This document shows, piece by piece, positions 8,916 through 18,443 of a DNA stretch of 64,000 nt. The position numbers were made by a program, and so were the translations under genes. Where the stretch lies: the NCBI RefSeq assembly GCF_024529975.1, contig NZ_AP024897.1, positions 1,860,001 to 1,924,000 on the forward strand. The letters are read 5' to 3'. The notes beneath the pieces were generated by a model, which was not told the origin of the DNA, made no database searches, and saw only the letters and a list, made by a program, of their open reading frames with translations. The stretch's first letter is position 1, and every line of letters begins with the position of its first letter. The stretch is from Vibrio quintilis. GTDB taxonomy: Bacteria > Pseudomonadota > Gammaproteobacteria > Enterobacterales > Vibrionaceae.

Positions 8916-11900
8916 TTGAAAGAGGTAAATATCAATCACTGACAATGATCAACTGGAATGGTTTTTTCGCACGGACTTTTGATATCGACGGTTTGGTGAC
9001 GACACTGTCCGGCGGAAATGGTGCCGGTAAATCAACCACCATGGCCGCATTTATTACGGCGTTGATACCGGATCAGAGTTTGCTTCATTTCAGAAATACC
9101 ACAGAAGCGGGAAGCTCCCAGTCTTCAAGAGATAAAGGTTTACACGGTAAGCTTCAGCCCGGTGTCTGTTATGCAGCACTTGATGTAGTGAATTCGCGCA
9201 AGCAGCGTCTTTTGTTTGCGGTTAAACTTCAACAGGTTGCGGGCCGGGACAAGAAAGTAGATATCAAACCGTTCTTAATTCAGGGGCTGCCAAGCCATAT
9301 CCGGCCAACGGACATTCTGATTGAAGGCGTTTCTGATCAGCAGGCGCGGGTGCGTCAGATAAATGAAGTCAAAGAATGTTCTCTGGCCCATGAAGGGGTG
9401 CAGTTTAAGGCATTTCAATCGGTTGTCGATTATCATGCGCAAATGTTTGAATTTGGGGTTGTTCCTAAGAAAATGCGCTCAGGGGCGGATCGCTCAAAAT
9501 TCTACCGGTTGATCGAAGCATCGCTATATGGCGGTATTTCCAGTGCCATAACCCGATCATTACGTGATTACCTGTTACCGCAAAATGGTGGGGTGAAGAA
9601 AGCATTTCAGGACATGGAAGCCGCACTGCGGGAAAACCGTATGACGCTGGAAGCGATCAAAACCACCCAGAATGATAGGGATTTGTTCAAACACCTGATT
9701 ACTGAATCGACCCATTATGTTGCCGCTGACTATATGCGTCATGCCAATGAACGGAGAAGCAAGGTCGAACAGGCATTGTCTCATCGTCAGACGTTGTTTG
9801 GGGCGCAGCAGACGTTGTCCCGCCATAGCGAATTACTGAGTCAGGTTTCGGCTGAACTGGAAGAGTTATCAGGGCAGGAGTCAGCGCTTGAGCAAGATTA
9901 CCAAAGTGCTTCTGATTATCTTCAGCTGGTGCAGAATGCACTGCGTCAACGTGAGAAAATCGAACGCTACCGCGAAGATCTGGAAGAACTGAAGGAACGA
10001 CTTGAAGAACAACTCATGGTAGTTGAGGAGTCTCAGGAACAAGTCGCTCAGACGGAAGAGCAGGCGACTATCTACGAAGATGAAGTCGACAGTCTCAAAT
10101 CACAGCTGGCGGACTATCAGCAGGCTCTGGACATTCAGCAGACCCGTGCGCTGCAATATCAACAGGCTTTGAATGCGCTGGAAAAGGCGCAGGATCTTTC
10201 CGGCGACCCAACGCTATCGGCAGAAAATGCTTCAGAAAAAATTCAGGCACTGAATCAGGAACAGTCAGAGATGACGACCCGGCTGTTGCAGCTGAAACAT
10301 CGTTTGGATCTGGCCGCTGCGGCTGCTTCGCAATTTGACCAGGCATTTGCACTGATTCAGTCCATTGTCCCGGGTGTTGACCGTCAGTCTGCATTTCAAA
10401 GTGCCACACAAGTGGTTGCAAAAGCAGAACAGGCCAGACGACAGGTTGAGCAACAACATCACTGGATCAGCCAGCAATCTGAAGTGAGACGTCAGCTGAC
10501 GCAGCAAAAACAGGCGCGTGACTATGCTGAGTCTTATTGTTCGCAATTTCAGGTGACTCCGGATGTGCTGAATCCGGAAGAAGAACGTGAAAAACATCAC
10601 CAATTGTCTGAATCACTGGAAGAAGAGATTGCTGTTATCCGGGAGGACCGGACGACATTACGCAATGAACAACAGAATTATCAGGAAGAGATCCGCCGTT
10701 TAGAGAAAGTGGCACCGCAATGGATTATTTCTCATAATGCGCTGGAAAACCTCAGAGAACAGAGTGGCGAACCTCTGCCAGATCAGCAGGCTGTTCTATT
10801 GCAGATGCAGCAAATGCTTGAGCAGGAAAAAACACAGTCGGCAGAGAAAGATCGGCTGGCTCAACAGCGCAGAGACATTGAGAAAGAGATCGAACAGCTG
10901 GCTTCTCCCGGAGGTGCCAATGATGCCCGGCTCAAAGGTATCGCTGATGTTCTGGGTGGCGTGTTGCTGTCAGAAATTTACGATGATATCACGATTGATG
11001 ATGCGCCTTACTTTAGTGCCATGTACGGCCCGGCCCGTCATGCGATTGTGGTATCGGATCTCAGCGGTGTAAAGGAGCGGTTGTCTGAGCTGGATGACTG
11101 CCCGGAAGATCTGTATATCATTGAGGGTGACATCGATGCGTTTGATGACAGCGCATTTGATGCGGAAGAATTTGAAGGTGCAGTGTGTGTCAGATTAAAT
11201 GACAATCAGCTGCGCTACTCACGTTTCCCGGAAATTCCTTTGTTTGGCCGGGCGGCCAGAGAGATGCGCCTGGATCAGTTGCGGGCAGAGCGTGACGACA
11301 TTGTTGAGGCGTATGCTAAAGTGTCGTTCGATACGCAAAAGTCGCAACGTTTGTATCAGGCCTGTCAGGAATTTATGACGACGCATATGACGAACGCGTT
11401 TCAGGATGATCCGGAACAGGCGTTATTGCAGTTACGGGAGAAAAATACTCAGATTTCCCGTTCTGTAAGTGAGATGGAAACGAAAGAGCAGCAGTTCAGG
11501 AGTCGTTTACAACAGTCCAGAGAGGGTTTATCCCTGATTGATAAAATTGAGCCTTATGCACATATGCTTGATGATGACTCGCTTGCCGAAAGAAGCGCAG
11601 AAATTGAGCAGAATCTGGGTGCACTGGATGATGCTAAACAGTTCTTAAACCGTCACGGTAAAAATATTGAGCTTCTGAAGTCATCTATAAGCTCACTTGA
11701 AAGTGACCCGGAACAATATGGTGCGCTGGAGGAGGAATGTCAGCAAGCCGATCAGGCATTGCAGGATGTGAAAGCCAGAATATTCGCCTTGTCTGATCTG
11801 GCAGAGCGCCGGCATCATTTGAATTATGCGGATGCAATTGATTTGGTCAATCAGGGGGATGCATTCAGTGAACAACTGAAAGCAAAACTGGCACAGGCAG

Positions 11901-13375
11901 AGATTCAGCGGACTGAATCCAGAAGCGCTTATAAACAGGCACAAAGTCAGGCCGTTCAGTATCAGCAGGTGATGGCTTCTTTAAAAAGTGCACATCAGTC
12001 CAAGCTGGAAACCGTGCAGGAGTTTGAGCAGGAATTACAATCGTTTGGTGTGAATACTGATGAAAGCGCACTCGAACGGGCCGAATTCCGCAAAAATGAA
12101 CTGTATGAGAAGCTACATGTTTCCCGCCAGCGTCAGCATGAACTGGAACGCACGGTCACGTCGACTGAGCTGGAAATGAATACACTGACGAAGCAGCTGA
12201 AAAAAGTCACCAAAGACTATGCCGAACTCAGGACGTTTATTGTTAATGCGAAAGCCGGCTGGTGTTCCGTGCTTCGTTTAGCCCGGACTCATGACGTAGA
12301 ACGGCGGCTGCATAAACGAGAGCTGGCTTATCTGTCCGGCAGTGAATTGCGTTCGATGTCAGATAAAGCTCTGGGTGCACTGCGTTTGGCTGTAGCAGAT
12401 AATGATACGCTGAGAGACTCGCTGCGTTTATCCGAGGACAATGCAAAACCTGAACGCAAGGTGCTGTTCTATATTGATGTTTATCAGCATCTCAGAGAAC
12501 GGATTCGTCAGGATATTATCCGCACGGATGATCCGGTGGAAGCGATTGAAGAGATGGAAGTTGAACTGGGCCGTCTGACCGATGAACTGACGCAGCGGGA
12601 AGCCAATCTGGCGATTAGTTCTGAGTCGGTCGCCAGCATTATCCGTAAAACCATTCAGCGGGAGCAAAACCGTATCCGGATGCTGAACCAGGGATTGTCT
12701 AATATTCATTTTGGTCAGGTCAATGGTGTCCGGCTCAATGTTAAAGTCCGGGAGAGTCATGAAATGTTACTTTCAGGTCTGGCTGAGCAACAGGACCAGC
12801 ATCAGGATCTGTTCAGCAGCTCCCGGCTGACTTTCTCTGAGTCGATGGCAAAATTATTCCAGCGGGTAAATCCGCATGTCGATATGGGGCAGCGTTCACC
12901 TCAGGTATTGGGTGAGGAGCTGCTGGATTATCGTAACTATCTTGAGCTGAATGTTGAAGTCAACCGGGGTGCGGATGGCTGGTTACAGGCGGAATCCGGT
13001 GCATTGTCGACCGGTGAAGCAATCGGAACCGGTCAGTCCATTTTATTGATGGTGGTACAAAGCTGGGAAGAAGAATCACGGCGTTTACGGAATAAAGAAA
13101 TTGTTCCGTGCCGGTTACTGTTTCTGGATGAAGCGGCACGGCTGGATGCGAAGTCCATCTCGACTTTGTTCGAGCTTTGTGACCGGCTGGATATGCAGTT
13201 GTTAATCGCTGCGCCGGAAAATATCAGTCCGGAAAAAGGAACAACCTACAAGCTGGTGCGTAAAGTGTTTAAAGATCATGAACATGTACACGTTGTCGGC
13301 TTACGGGGTTTTGCTTCTGGCGAATCAGAGCACAGAGAAGCGGAAGAAGTTTCTCTGGAAACGACACTCAGCTGA
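8912..13375 (+). CDS. mukB: Chromosome partition protein MukB (SMC-like ATPase)
   Basis: The 1487-residue SMC-like ATPase of the MukBEF condensin. Walker A is GGNGAGKST at 34-42. The C-terminal head carries the ABC signature region ([19 protein letters not shown]) and Walker B ([16 protein letters not shown]). Between them lie two long coiled coils (about 300-650 and 840-1150) rich in Gln and Glu, flanking the hinge (about 660-780, around [20 protein letters not shown]). Length is essentially that of E. coli MukB (1486). It is the last gene of the operon, and an intrinsic terminator follows about 60 bases after the stop. Confidence 0.98.
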   Translation: MIERGKYQSLTMINWNGFFARTFDIDGLVTTLSGGNGAGKSTTMAAFITALIPDQSLLHFRNTTEAGSSQSSRDKGLHGKLQPGVCYAALDVVNSRKQRLLFAVKLQQVAGRDKKVDIKPFLIQGLPSHIRPTDILIEGVSDQQARVRQINEVKECSLAHEGVQFKAFQSVVDYHAQMFEFGVVPKKMRSGADRSKFYRLIEASLYGGISSAITRSLRDYLLPQNGGVKKAFQDMEAALRENRMTLEAIKTTQNDRDLFKHLITESTHYVAADYMRHANERRSKVEQALSHRQTLFGAQQTLSRHSELLSQVSAELEELSGQESALEQDYQSASDYLQLVQNALRQREKIERYREDLEELKERLEEQLMVVEESQEQVAQTEEQATIYEDEVDSLKSQLADYQQALDIQQTRALQYQQALNALEKAQDLSGDPTLSAENASEKIQALNQEQSEMTTRLLQLKHRLDLAAAAASQFDQAFALIQSIVPGVDRQSAFQSATQVVAKAEQARRQVEQQHHWISQQSEVRRQLTQQKQARDYAESYCSQFQVTPDVLNPEEEREKHHQLSESLEEEIAVIREDRTTLRNEQQNYQEEIRRLEKVAPQWIISHNALENLREQSGEPLPDQQAVLLQMQQMLEQEKTQSAEKDRLAQQRRDIEKEIEQLASPGGANDARLKGIADVLGGVLLSEIYDDITIDDAPYFSAMYGPARHAIVVSDLSGVKERLSELDDCPEDLYIIEGDIDAFDDSAFDAEEFEGAVCVRLNDNQLRYSRFPEIPLFGRAAREMRLDQLRAERDDIVEAYAKVSFDTQKSQRLYQACQEFMTTHMTNAFQDDPEQALLQLREKNTQISRSVSEMETKEQQFRSRLQQSREGLSLIDKIEPYAHMLDDDSLAERSAEIEQNLGALDDAKQFLNRHGKNIELLKSSISSLESDPEQYGALEEECQQADQALQDVKARIFALSDLAERRHHLNYADAIDLVNQGDAFSEQLKAKLAQAEIQRTESRSAYKQAQSQAVQYQQVMASLKSAHQSKLETVQEFEQELQSFGVNTDESALERAEFRKNELYEKLHVSRQRQHELERTVTSTELEMNTLTKQLKKVTKDYAELRTFIVNAKAGWCSVLRLARTHDVERRLHKRELAYLSGSELRSMSDKALGALRLAVADNDTLRDSLRLSEDNAKPERKVLFYIDVYQHLRERIRQDIIRTDDPVEAIEEMEVELGRLTDELTQREANLAISSESVASIIRKTIQREQNRIRMLNQGLSNIHFGQVNGVRLNVKVRESHEMLLSGLAEQQDQHQDLFSSSRLTFSESMAKLFQRVNPHVDMGQRSPQVLGEELLDYRNYLELNVEVNRGADGWLQAESGALSTGEAIGTGQSILLMVVQSWEEESRRLRNKEIVPCRLLFLDEAARLDAKSISTLFELCDRLDMQLLIAAPENISPEKGTTYKLVRKVFKDHEHVHVVGLRGFASGESEHREAEEVSLETTLS

Positions 13376-13434
13376 ACATCACGTCAGCAGTAAAATACAG
13401 CCATGTAAAAGTAAACATGCAAAAGTAAAAAATG

Positions 13435-13468
13435 TAAAAAACCACCGGATTTGATCTGGTGGTTTTTT
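13435..13468. terminator. Terminator of mukFEB, shared with rnz
   Basis: AAAAAACCACC and GGTGGTTTTTT flank a short loop and form an 11-bp stem. T runs on both strands suit the convergent mukB and rnz genes. Confidence 0.9.
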
Positions 13469-13478
13469 ACATCAGCTT

Positions 13479-14438
13479 TTATACGTCAGCTTTTCTTAAT
13501 TCACCATCTTTTATCAGCTGATAGCGGTCAAAATCATCTGCAAGGTACAGCCTTCCTGAATAAATCGCACTGGCTTCCTGACGGATATGCTCAATCGAGC
13601 AGGGTGCCTGCGGGTCTGACTGATAGCGGGGACTGAAGTGAGTCAAAATCAGGTTGGGTAAATGAATAGACGCTGCAAATTCAGCAACCAAACCAGCATA
13701 ACTATGTCCGACATCGCCTGCTTTAGCCGCGATATCTTGCGTATAAGTGGCTTCATGAACCAGCACATCGCAATCCCGGCAAAACTGACTGAGCAATTGT
13801 GGTTGTTCATTGTCGCCGCAGACGACGGCTTTTGTCTGCTGAATATGTTCTTGAACAAAGTCACAAGACAGCAACTTTTGTCCCTCATAGTCCACATCCT
13901 GACCTTGTTTCAGCTTTCCCCATACCGGTCCTGCCGAAATGCCAAGTGATTTCAGTTTATCGGTATCCAGCGTAGTTTTAGTCATTTTTTCGGTAAAGCG
14001 GTAAGCATAGGATGGTACACGGTGAGACAGCGCGGTTGCATGGATCTCAAATAGCCCACTATTAACAGAGGTGAGTGTTTCAACATCGGTGAAGTGCAAT
14101 TCATAAGGAATATATAACTGCGTATGCTGCTGTGTGGCTTCAACCCATTCGCGGATGCCTTTGGGAGCGATAATGGTGAGTGGCGTTTTCCGGCCGCTCA
14201 TACCGGCACTGGCCAGTAATCCGGCCAGCCCGTAGCAATGATCGCCGTGAATATGGGTAATTAATATTGCCTGCAGGTTATTCAGGGATAAATTCGTTCT
14301 CAACAATTGCTGTTGTGTACCTTCGCCACAGTCAACGAGAAACCAGTTTCGTCCCTGACTTTCAGTGACGGCAATGGCACTGACGTTCCTTTTTCGGGTC
14401 GGAACGCCGGCAGATGTACCAAGAAAAAGAATATCCAT
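13479..14438 (-). CDS. rnz: Ribonuclease Z / RNase BN
   Basis: A metallo-beta-lactamase-fold nuclease that processes tRNA 3' ends (endonuclease or 3' exonuclease depending on species). With the start at the ATG giving MDILFLGTSAGVPTRKRN the protein has 319 residues and aligns with E. coli RNase BN from its first residue; an upstream extension of 32 codons is not needed. The zinc-binding motif THIHGDH is at 61-67, and further metal ligands are in CGDNE, VLVHEATY, VGHSYAG and LILTHFSPRY. The gene is convergent with mukB. A palindromic repeat lies about 90 bases upstream of the start. Confidence 0.93.
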   Translation of the reverse strand: MDILFLGTSAGVPTRKRNVSAIAVTESQGRNWFLVDCGEGTQQQLLRTNLSLNNLQAILITHIHGDHCYGLAGLLASAGMSGRKTPLTIIAPKGIREWVEATQQHTQLYIPYELHFTDVETLTSVNSGLFEIHATALSHRVPSYAYRFTEKMTKTTLDTDKLKSLGISAGPVWGKLKQGQDVDYEGQKLLSCDFVQEHIQQTKAVVCGDNEQPQLLSQFCRDCDVLVHEATYTQDIAAKAGDVGHSYAGLVAEFAASIHLPNLILTHFSPRYQSDPQAPCSIEHIRQEASAIYSGRLYLADDFDRYQLIKDGELRKADV

Positions 14439-14524
14439 ATGATATGGCTCCGGTTGTTTCATTGATGAGGTTGATATCGGGGCAACCTGAACATCATAGT
14501 ATACGCGGAAAGCCTGGATTATGC

Positions 14525-14566
14525 ATATACCCAAGCAACCTGCATCTTCAGGTTGTTTGGGTATAT
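14525..14566 (+). repeat. TATACCCAA palindromic element, copy A (short form)
   Basis: An 18-bp inverted repeat, left arm ATATACCCAAGCAACCTG and right arm CAGGTTGTTTGGGTATAT, with loop CATCTT. The only non-Watson-Crick position is a G-T wobble. It is one of four related copies in this window (others at 17248, 21874 and 61909). All four carry TGCATCTT just before the right arm. Confidence 0.88.
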
Positions 14567-15166
14567 TTATGTTATTTGGTTATAAAAGATAATGAAAAGT
14601 GATGATATTTTTGAATGCCTGGATTTATCGGATTAATTATCAATAAATTGAACTCATGGCTTATATTGACAATAAGTTATGTGACATTGTGCGGAATTTT
14701 GGAGTTATTATTTAATTATATCTGATTCTATTTAAGATAGCTTCGAAAAATGTTTTGATTCAAAATATTCAGTGCGGTAAAAAATACCGTTTATTACCAA
14801 TAACCGGATAAATCATGCATTTAATTCTGAGTGTTATTATTTTTTGCTACAACTTGCTCAACTGAGATGATGTGTTGTACAACTTGTTTTTTATCATGTT
14901 AGTATACAAGCACTGTTTAAATTATTTTTGATATGAGATGAATGTGTTTGTCAGCATAAATACATCATTATGTTGTTTCTGTTTTATATCTGTATTTAAT
15001 TTGAAGAGTAACGTCAGATAGCTGAAAGTGAATTTTCAGCTTAATTACAATAATTGAATATAAGCGTATTTGTTAGCCTTTATGTTAAGCATGTAAAGAA
15101 AGATAAATAAACCCTCATCATATCTTCAGGCTTGAATGCGCTTCATATTCTTACAAGGTAAAAAAT
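14567..15166. other. Long AT-rich leader region of the lyase gene
   Basis: Six hundred bases with no supportable gene. The region is AT-rich and contains short repeated words (ACAACTTG near 14849 and again near 14879) and a small dyad around 14775-14795 (GCGGTAAAAAATACCG). It presumably holds the promoter and operators of the lyase gene, but I could not match a specific regulator with confidence. AAGG at about 15155 is the likely ribosome site. Confidence 0.4.
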
Positions 15167-16864
15167 ATGATGGCTTTAAAATTATTATCATCTGGCCGGA
15201 CACCTGTCAGTTTTACGGCGACAGTGCTGGGATTGTGTGTTGCATCTGCTGTATATGCCGGGGACGTGCCCGGAAATACAGTTTCAGAAATTATTGGTGT
15301 AAATGCTGATTTATGTCTGGGAATCAAAGGTTCATCCACATCTGACGGCGCGTTACTGCAGAGTCAGAAATGTAGTGGTTCTTCATTTCAGCAGTGGAAG
15401 GTGGTTAAGGATTCATCCGGCTATGCAGAAATCATTAACCAGGGTAGCGGACAGTGTCTGGATGTGCCTGGTGGCTCATCGGAAGAAGGCAAAAATTTGC
15501 AACAATGGTCTTGTTCCGGGGCTGATAATCAGAAATGGAATATCTCCGATCAAGGGAATTCCCAATACGCAATTATCTCCAAATCAAGTGGTTTAGCCGT
15601 TGATGTTTCCGGGGCGAGCAAAGCCAATGGTGCCCGGATTATTCAGTGGAAATGGTCGGGTAAAGCGAATCAGAAATGGACGTTTCCGTCCGCCGGAGCG
15701 ACGGGAACGTCGGATGGTGTCATTGGTTTTGGCGCAGGAACAACCGGAGGTGCCGGTGGGCAGGTCGTGACTGTCAGCACACCTGATGAGCTGAAGAATG
15801 CACTGTGTGGCAGCAGTAATGGCAATGGCTGTACGGATACGACTAAACGTATCATTAAGGTCGACGGTCTGATTGATTTCCGCACTACGGAAGGCAAAAC
15901 AACAGCTGCGGGTTGTACTTATTCAGATAATAATTGCTCATATCAGGGCAAGCAGGAAAGAATCCTTGACTGGAGTTATTACTGTGATGGTCGCCAGAAA
16001 TATAACATTACCTATGATACTGCCGGTAAAAACGGCCTGTTAGTAGGTTCCAACAAAACGGTCATCGGTGTCGGAGCATATTCCGGAATTAAAGGGAAAG
16101 GTTTGCGTCTGACAGGCGGTGTTTCAAATATCATTATCCGGAACCTTTCTATCACCGACATTAATGACGGTATTATCTGGGCTGGTGATGCGATTACACT
16201 GGATAATACAAAACAGGTCTGGATTGATCACAATTATTTTGCCCGTATTGGCCGTCAGATGATTGTCAGTGGGTATGGTACGGCTTCAAAAGTCACTATC
16301 TCAAATAATTATTTTGACGGAACAACGGATTACGGCCATTACTGTAATCAGAAACATTACTGGGTCATGCTGTTATTGGGTGATAATCAGTCCATCACGC
16401 TGGCAAGTAATCAGTTCCATAATACCTCAGGGCGTTCACCAAAAGTAGGCAAACCGGGTGACGGAAATAATGGTGGTGTGGTTCATATGGTGAATAATTA
16501 TTATGACAGTAATTTTCACTATGGGTTAACAACAAGTCCATATGTGTATACTGTGATGGAAGGAAACTATTATGATTCCGGCGATCATTTTTATCCTGTG
16601 TCTGATGGAAGTGTGAATACATTGTTTGCACCACTGGATTCAACCATTAATACAGCAAATTCTGCCTGTTCCTCAGTATTAGGACGTGAATGTCAGCCGA
16701 ATTATGATGCGAATTCTCCAAAAGATTTCACAGTGAAAACATCGGTTCTCAGTCAGATTAAACAAAACAGTAACTGGCTGAATGCTATCCGTTCTGTGAA
16801 GCCATTAGATTATTCTAAAGTCTCTTCACAATCATTTGGTCCTAAGAATAATATTTCCTTTTAA
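15167..16864 (+). CDS. Secreted PL1 pectate/pectin lyase with R-type lectin domain
   Basis: An extracellular polygalacturonate-cleaving lyase. Residues 1-31 form a signal peptide with cleavage expected after AVYA. Residues about 36-172 are a ricin-B / CBM13 beta-trefoil with three QxW repeats (FQQWKV, NQKWNI, NQKWTF). After a Gly/Thr/Ala-rich linker, residues about 183-565 form the right-handed beta-helix of polysaccharide lyase family 1, with the diagnostic VWIDHNYF, SNIIIRNLSI and GRSPKVGKPGDG strands. Cysteines in pairs fit a secreted enzyme. Whether it prefers pectate or methylated pectin cannot be settled by eye. It has its own terminator and no co-transcribed neighbour. With the xylanase at 48-49.5 kb it points to plant cell-wall degradation. 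Confidence 0.88.
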   Translation: MMALKLLSSGRTPVSFTATVLGLCVASAVYAGDVPGNTVSEIIGVNADLCLGIKGSSTSDGALLQSQKCSGSSFQQWKVVKDSSGYAEIINQGSGQCLDVPGGSSEEGKNLQQWSCSGADNQKWNISDQGNSQYAIISKSSGLAVDVSGASKANGARIIQWKWSGKANQKWTFPSAGATGTSDGVIGFGAGTTGGAGGQVVTVSTPDELKNALCGSSNGNGCTDTTKRIIKVDGLIDFRTTEGKTTAAGCTYSDNNCSYQGKQERILDWSYYCDGRQKYNITYDTAGKNGLLVGSNKTVIGVGAYSGIKGKGLRLTGGVSNIIIRNLSITDINDGIIWAGDAITLDNTKQVWIDHNYFARIGRQMIVSGYGTASKVTISNNYFDGTTDYGHYCNQKHYWVMLLLGDNQSITLASNQFHNTSGRSPKVGKPGDGNNGGVVHMVNNYYDSNFHYGLTTSPYVYTVMEGNYYDSGDHFYPVSDGSVNTLFAPLDSTINTANSACSSVLGRECQPNYDANSPKDFTVKTSVLSQIKQNSNWLNAIRSVKPLDYSKVSSQSFGPKNNISF

Positions 16865-16896
16865 GTTGATCTGAAACTGACAGGTCTCAGAACAGA

Positions 16897-16933
16897 AATA
16901 GCGCATCTGATCATCGGGTGCGTTATTTTTTTG
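16897..16933 (+). terminator. Terminator of the lyase gene
   Basis: AATAGCGCA and TGCGTTATT pair with one G-T wobble and are followed by seven T residues. Confidence 0.8.
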
Positions 16934-16950
16934 GGATTGGATTTGGAGGG

Positions 16951-17007
16951 ATAAAAAAACATAACCCTTGCAGCTGATGTTAATATCGGTGCAAGGCTTA
17001 TGTTTTA
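16951..17007 (-). terminator. Terminator of the 53-aa membrane protein gene
   Basis: On the minus strand AACATAAGCCTTGCA pairs with TGCAAGGGTTATGTT (one mismatched step) and is followed by TTTTTATCC. The stop codon of the small gene lies at the edge of the stem. Confidence 0.75.
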
Positions 17008-17166
17008 TCGTGCAACCCAGGATAGTGTGGTCAGCAGTGTAATTGTTGCGGTTACTGCAAACATCGTCAATAAAGTTGCGATATCACGTAACGTTGTTTT
17101 GACTTCCTGGTGAGAGTTTTGATCTGCTTCATTGACTCTCATTTCTGATTCGATAACTGAGCTCAT
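17005..17166 (-). CDS. Small single-span membrane protein (53 aa)
   Basis: A 53-residue open frame, too short for most gene callers. It begins MSSVIESEMRVNEADQNSH and has a charged N-terminal half followed by one hydrophobic helix (IATLLTMFAVTATITLLTTLSW) ending in VAR. A strong ribosome site, AGGAG, sits 7 bases before the ATG. A well-formed intrinsic terminator begins at the stop codon. These three signals together make it likely to be real. I recognise no family. The predicted topology is cytoplasmic N-terminus with a C-terminal anchor. It stands alone between the lyase and a palindromic element. Confidence 0.7.
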   Translation of the reverse strand: MSSVIESEMRVNEADQNSHQEVKTTLRDIATLLTMFAVTATITLLTTLSWVAR

Positions 17167-17247
17167 TGTTTTCTCCTGAGTTTATTTATTTGATGTTAGT
17201 CACAATTATCCGTTTTTTGTGACCAATGTCAATAAATTTATCAGGAA

Positions 17248-17406
17248 TACACCCAAACAACCAGAAGGTGCAGGTTCCAGTGAGATTTGTCAGGCACATT
17301 TCTGTGCCAAGAGAATTTGAAATGGGTACATTCCTGCATTCTCTTTCCCTGAACTGTGCCTTTCGGCTGCACGCTGAATCATGCATCTTCTGGTTGTTTG
17401 GGTATA
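17248..17406 (+). repeat. TATACCCAA palindromic element, copy B (long form)
   Basis: Ends TACACCCAAACAACCAGA and TCTGGTTGTTTGGGTATA are inverted repeats about 120 bases apart. The interior aligns with copy C at 21874 (shared words CATTTCTG, CCTGAACTG or CTTGAACTG, and GCTGAATC or TCTGAATC before TGCATCTT). It lies upstream of the 53-aa gene and just past the end of the ATP-grasp gene. Confidence 0.85.
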
Positions 17407-17438
17407 AACTTTATTTCATCCGGAGCATCGTTTAACAA

Positions 17439-18443
17439 TCATTCTGCAATCGCTTTTTCACTGAACTTTATGCCGCAGGAAAGATTCTGACCAAACTGAC
17501 GTTGTGAATATCTGACCCGTTGTAGCGGGGAAGGGGGGGCGAAGGATGGTTTGATGTGCTCGATATGCTTCAGACGGGGCAACAGCCCGGCACCATTGGC
17601 GATTTGAATCGCAAGACCCGGACGGGCATTGAGTTCCAGCACCATCGGCCCCTGTTCTTTATCAAGTACCATGTCGGTTCCGATATAGCCCAGCCCGGTC
17701 ATTTCCCGGGCACTGGCGGCCAGTACCAGTAGACGCTCCCAGTGAGGCACTTTCAGTTCAGATAAATCGCGGCCGGTATCGGGATGATGCGTCACAGGCT
17801 GGCCAAACTGGACCGCGCGCACTGCCTGCCCGCTGGCAATATCAATGCCGACGCCAACAGCGCCCTGATGAAGATTTGCCTTCCCGTCTGAAGCTTTGGT
17901 TGAAAGGCGAATCATCGCCATCACCGGATAGCCCTGAAAAACAATCACACGTACATCAGGCACACCTTCATAACTAAAGCCATTGAAGCATGAATCAAAC
18001 TGGATCATGTTCTCGATGATAGCCACATCATTCTTACCGCCCAGAGAAAACAGCCCGGCCAGTGCATTACTGATATGTCGTTCTAAATCTTCTTCGGTAA
18101 TCGTTGCGCCAGAAGGTTTGGTGTAGGTTGTTCCCTGATGAGAAGCAATGACCAGTATACCTTTCCCGCCACTGCCACATGCAGGTTTAATCACGAAAGA
18201 AGGCCACTGCCTGACAAGCTGATGGATTTTTTTTACCTCATGCTGACTGCGGATCACACCAATGAGTTCAGGCACAGTACATCCGGCCTGTTCTGCGATG
18301 ATTTTAGTCTTCAGTTTGTCATCAACCAAAGGGTAACGTGCACGGTCATTATAACGTCCGATGTAACTGTGATTACGCTGATTCATACCCAGAATACCTT
18401 TGCTTTTCAGCAGGAAAGGGGAGGCTAACCGGCTCAGAATCAT
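17439..18443 (-). CDS. RimK-related alpha-L-glutamate ligase-like ATP-grasp protein
   Basis: A 334-residue ATP-grasp enzyme of the RimK-related ligase family (the TIGR02291 type), expected to ligate an amino acid such as glutamate to an unknown acceptor. Visible features are the nucleotide-binding stretch PSFVIKPACGSGGKGILVI, the metal-binding end VLELNARPGLAIQIANG, and GYIGTDMVLD. It is the last gene of a three-gene cluster. Its start overlaps the transglutaminase-7TM gene by four bases (ATGA), so the products are almost certainly made together. The acceptor is not known; the linked membrane and lipoprotein genes suggest the modification concerns the envelope. Confidence 0.85.
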   Translation of the reverse strand: MILSRLASPFLLKSKGILGMNQRNHSYIGRYNDRARYPLVDDKLKTKIIAEQAGCTVPELIGVIRSQHEVKKIHQLVRQWPSFVIKPACGSGGKGILVIASHQGTTYTKPSGATITEEDLERHISNALAGLFSLGGKNDVAIIENMIQFDSCFNGFSYEGVPDVRVIVFQGYPVMAMIRLSTKASDGKANLHQGAVGVGIDIASGQAVRAVQFGQPVTHHPDTGRDLSELKVPHWERLLVLAASAREMTGLGYIGTDMVLDKEQGPMVLELNARPGLAIQIANGAGLLPRLKHIEHIKPSFAPPSPLQRVRYSQRQFGQNLSCGIKFSEKAIAE

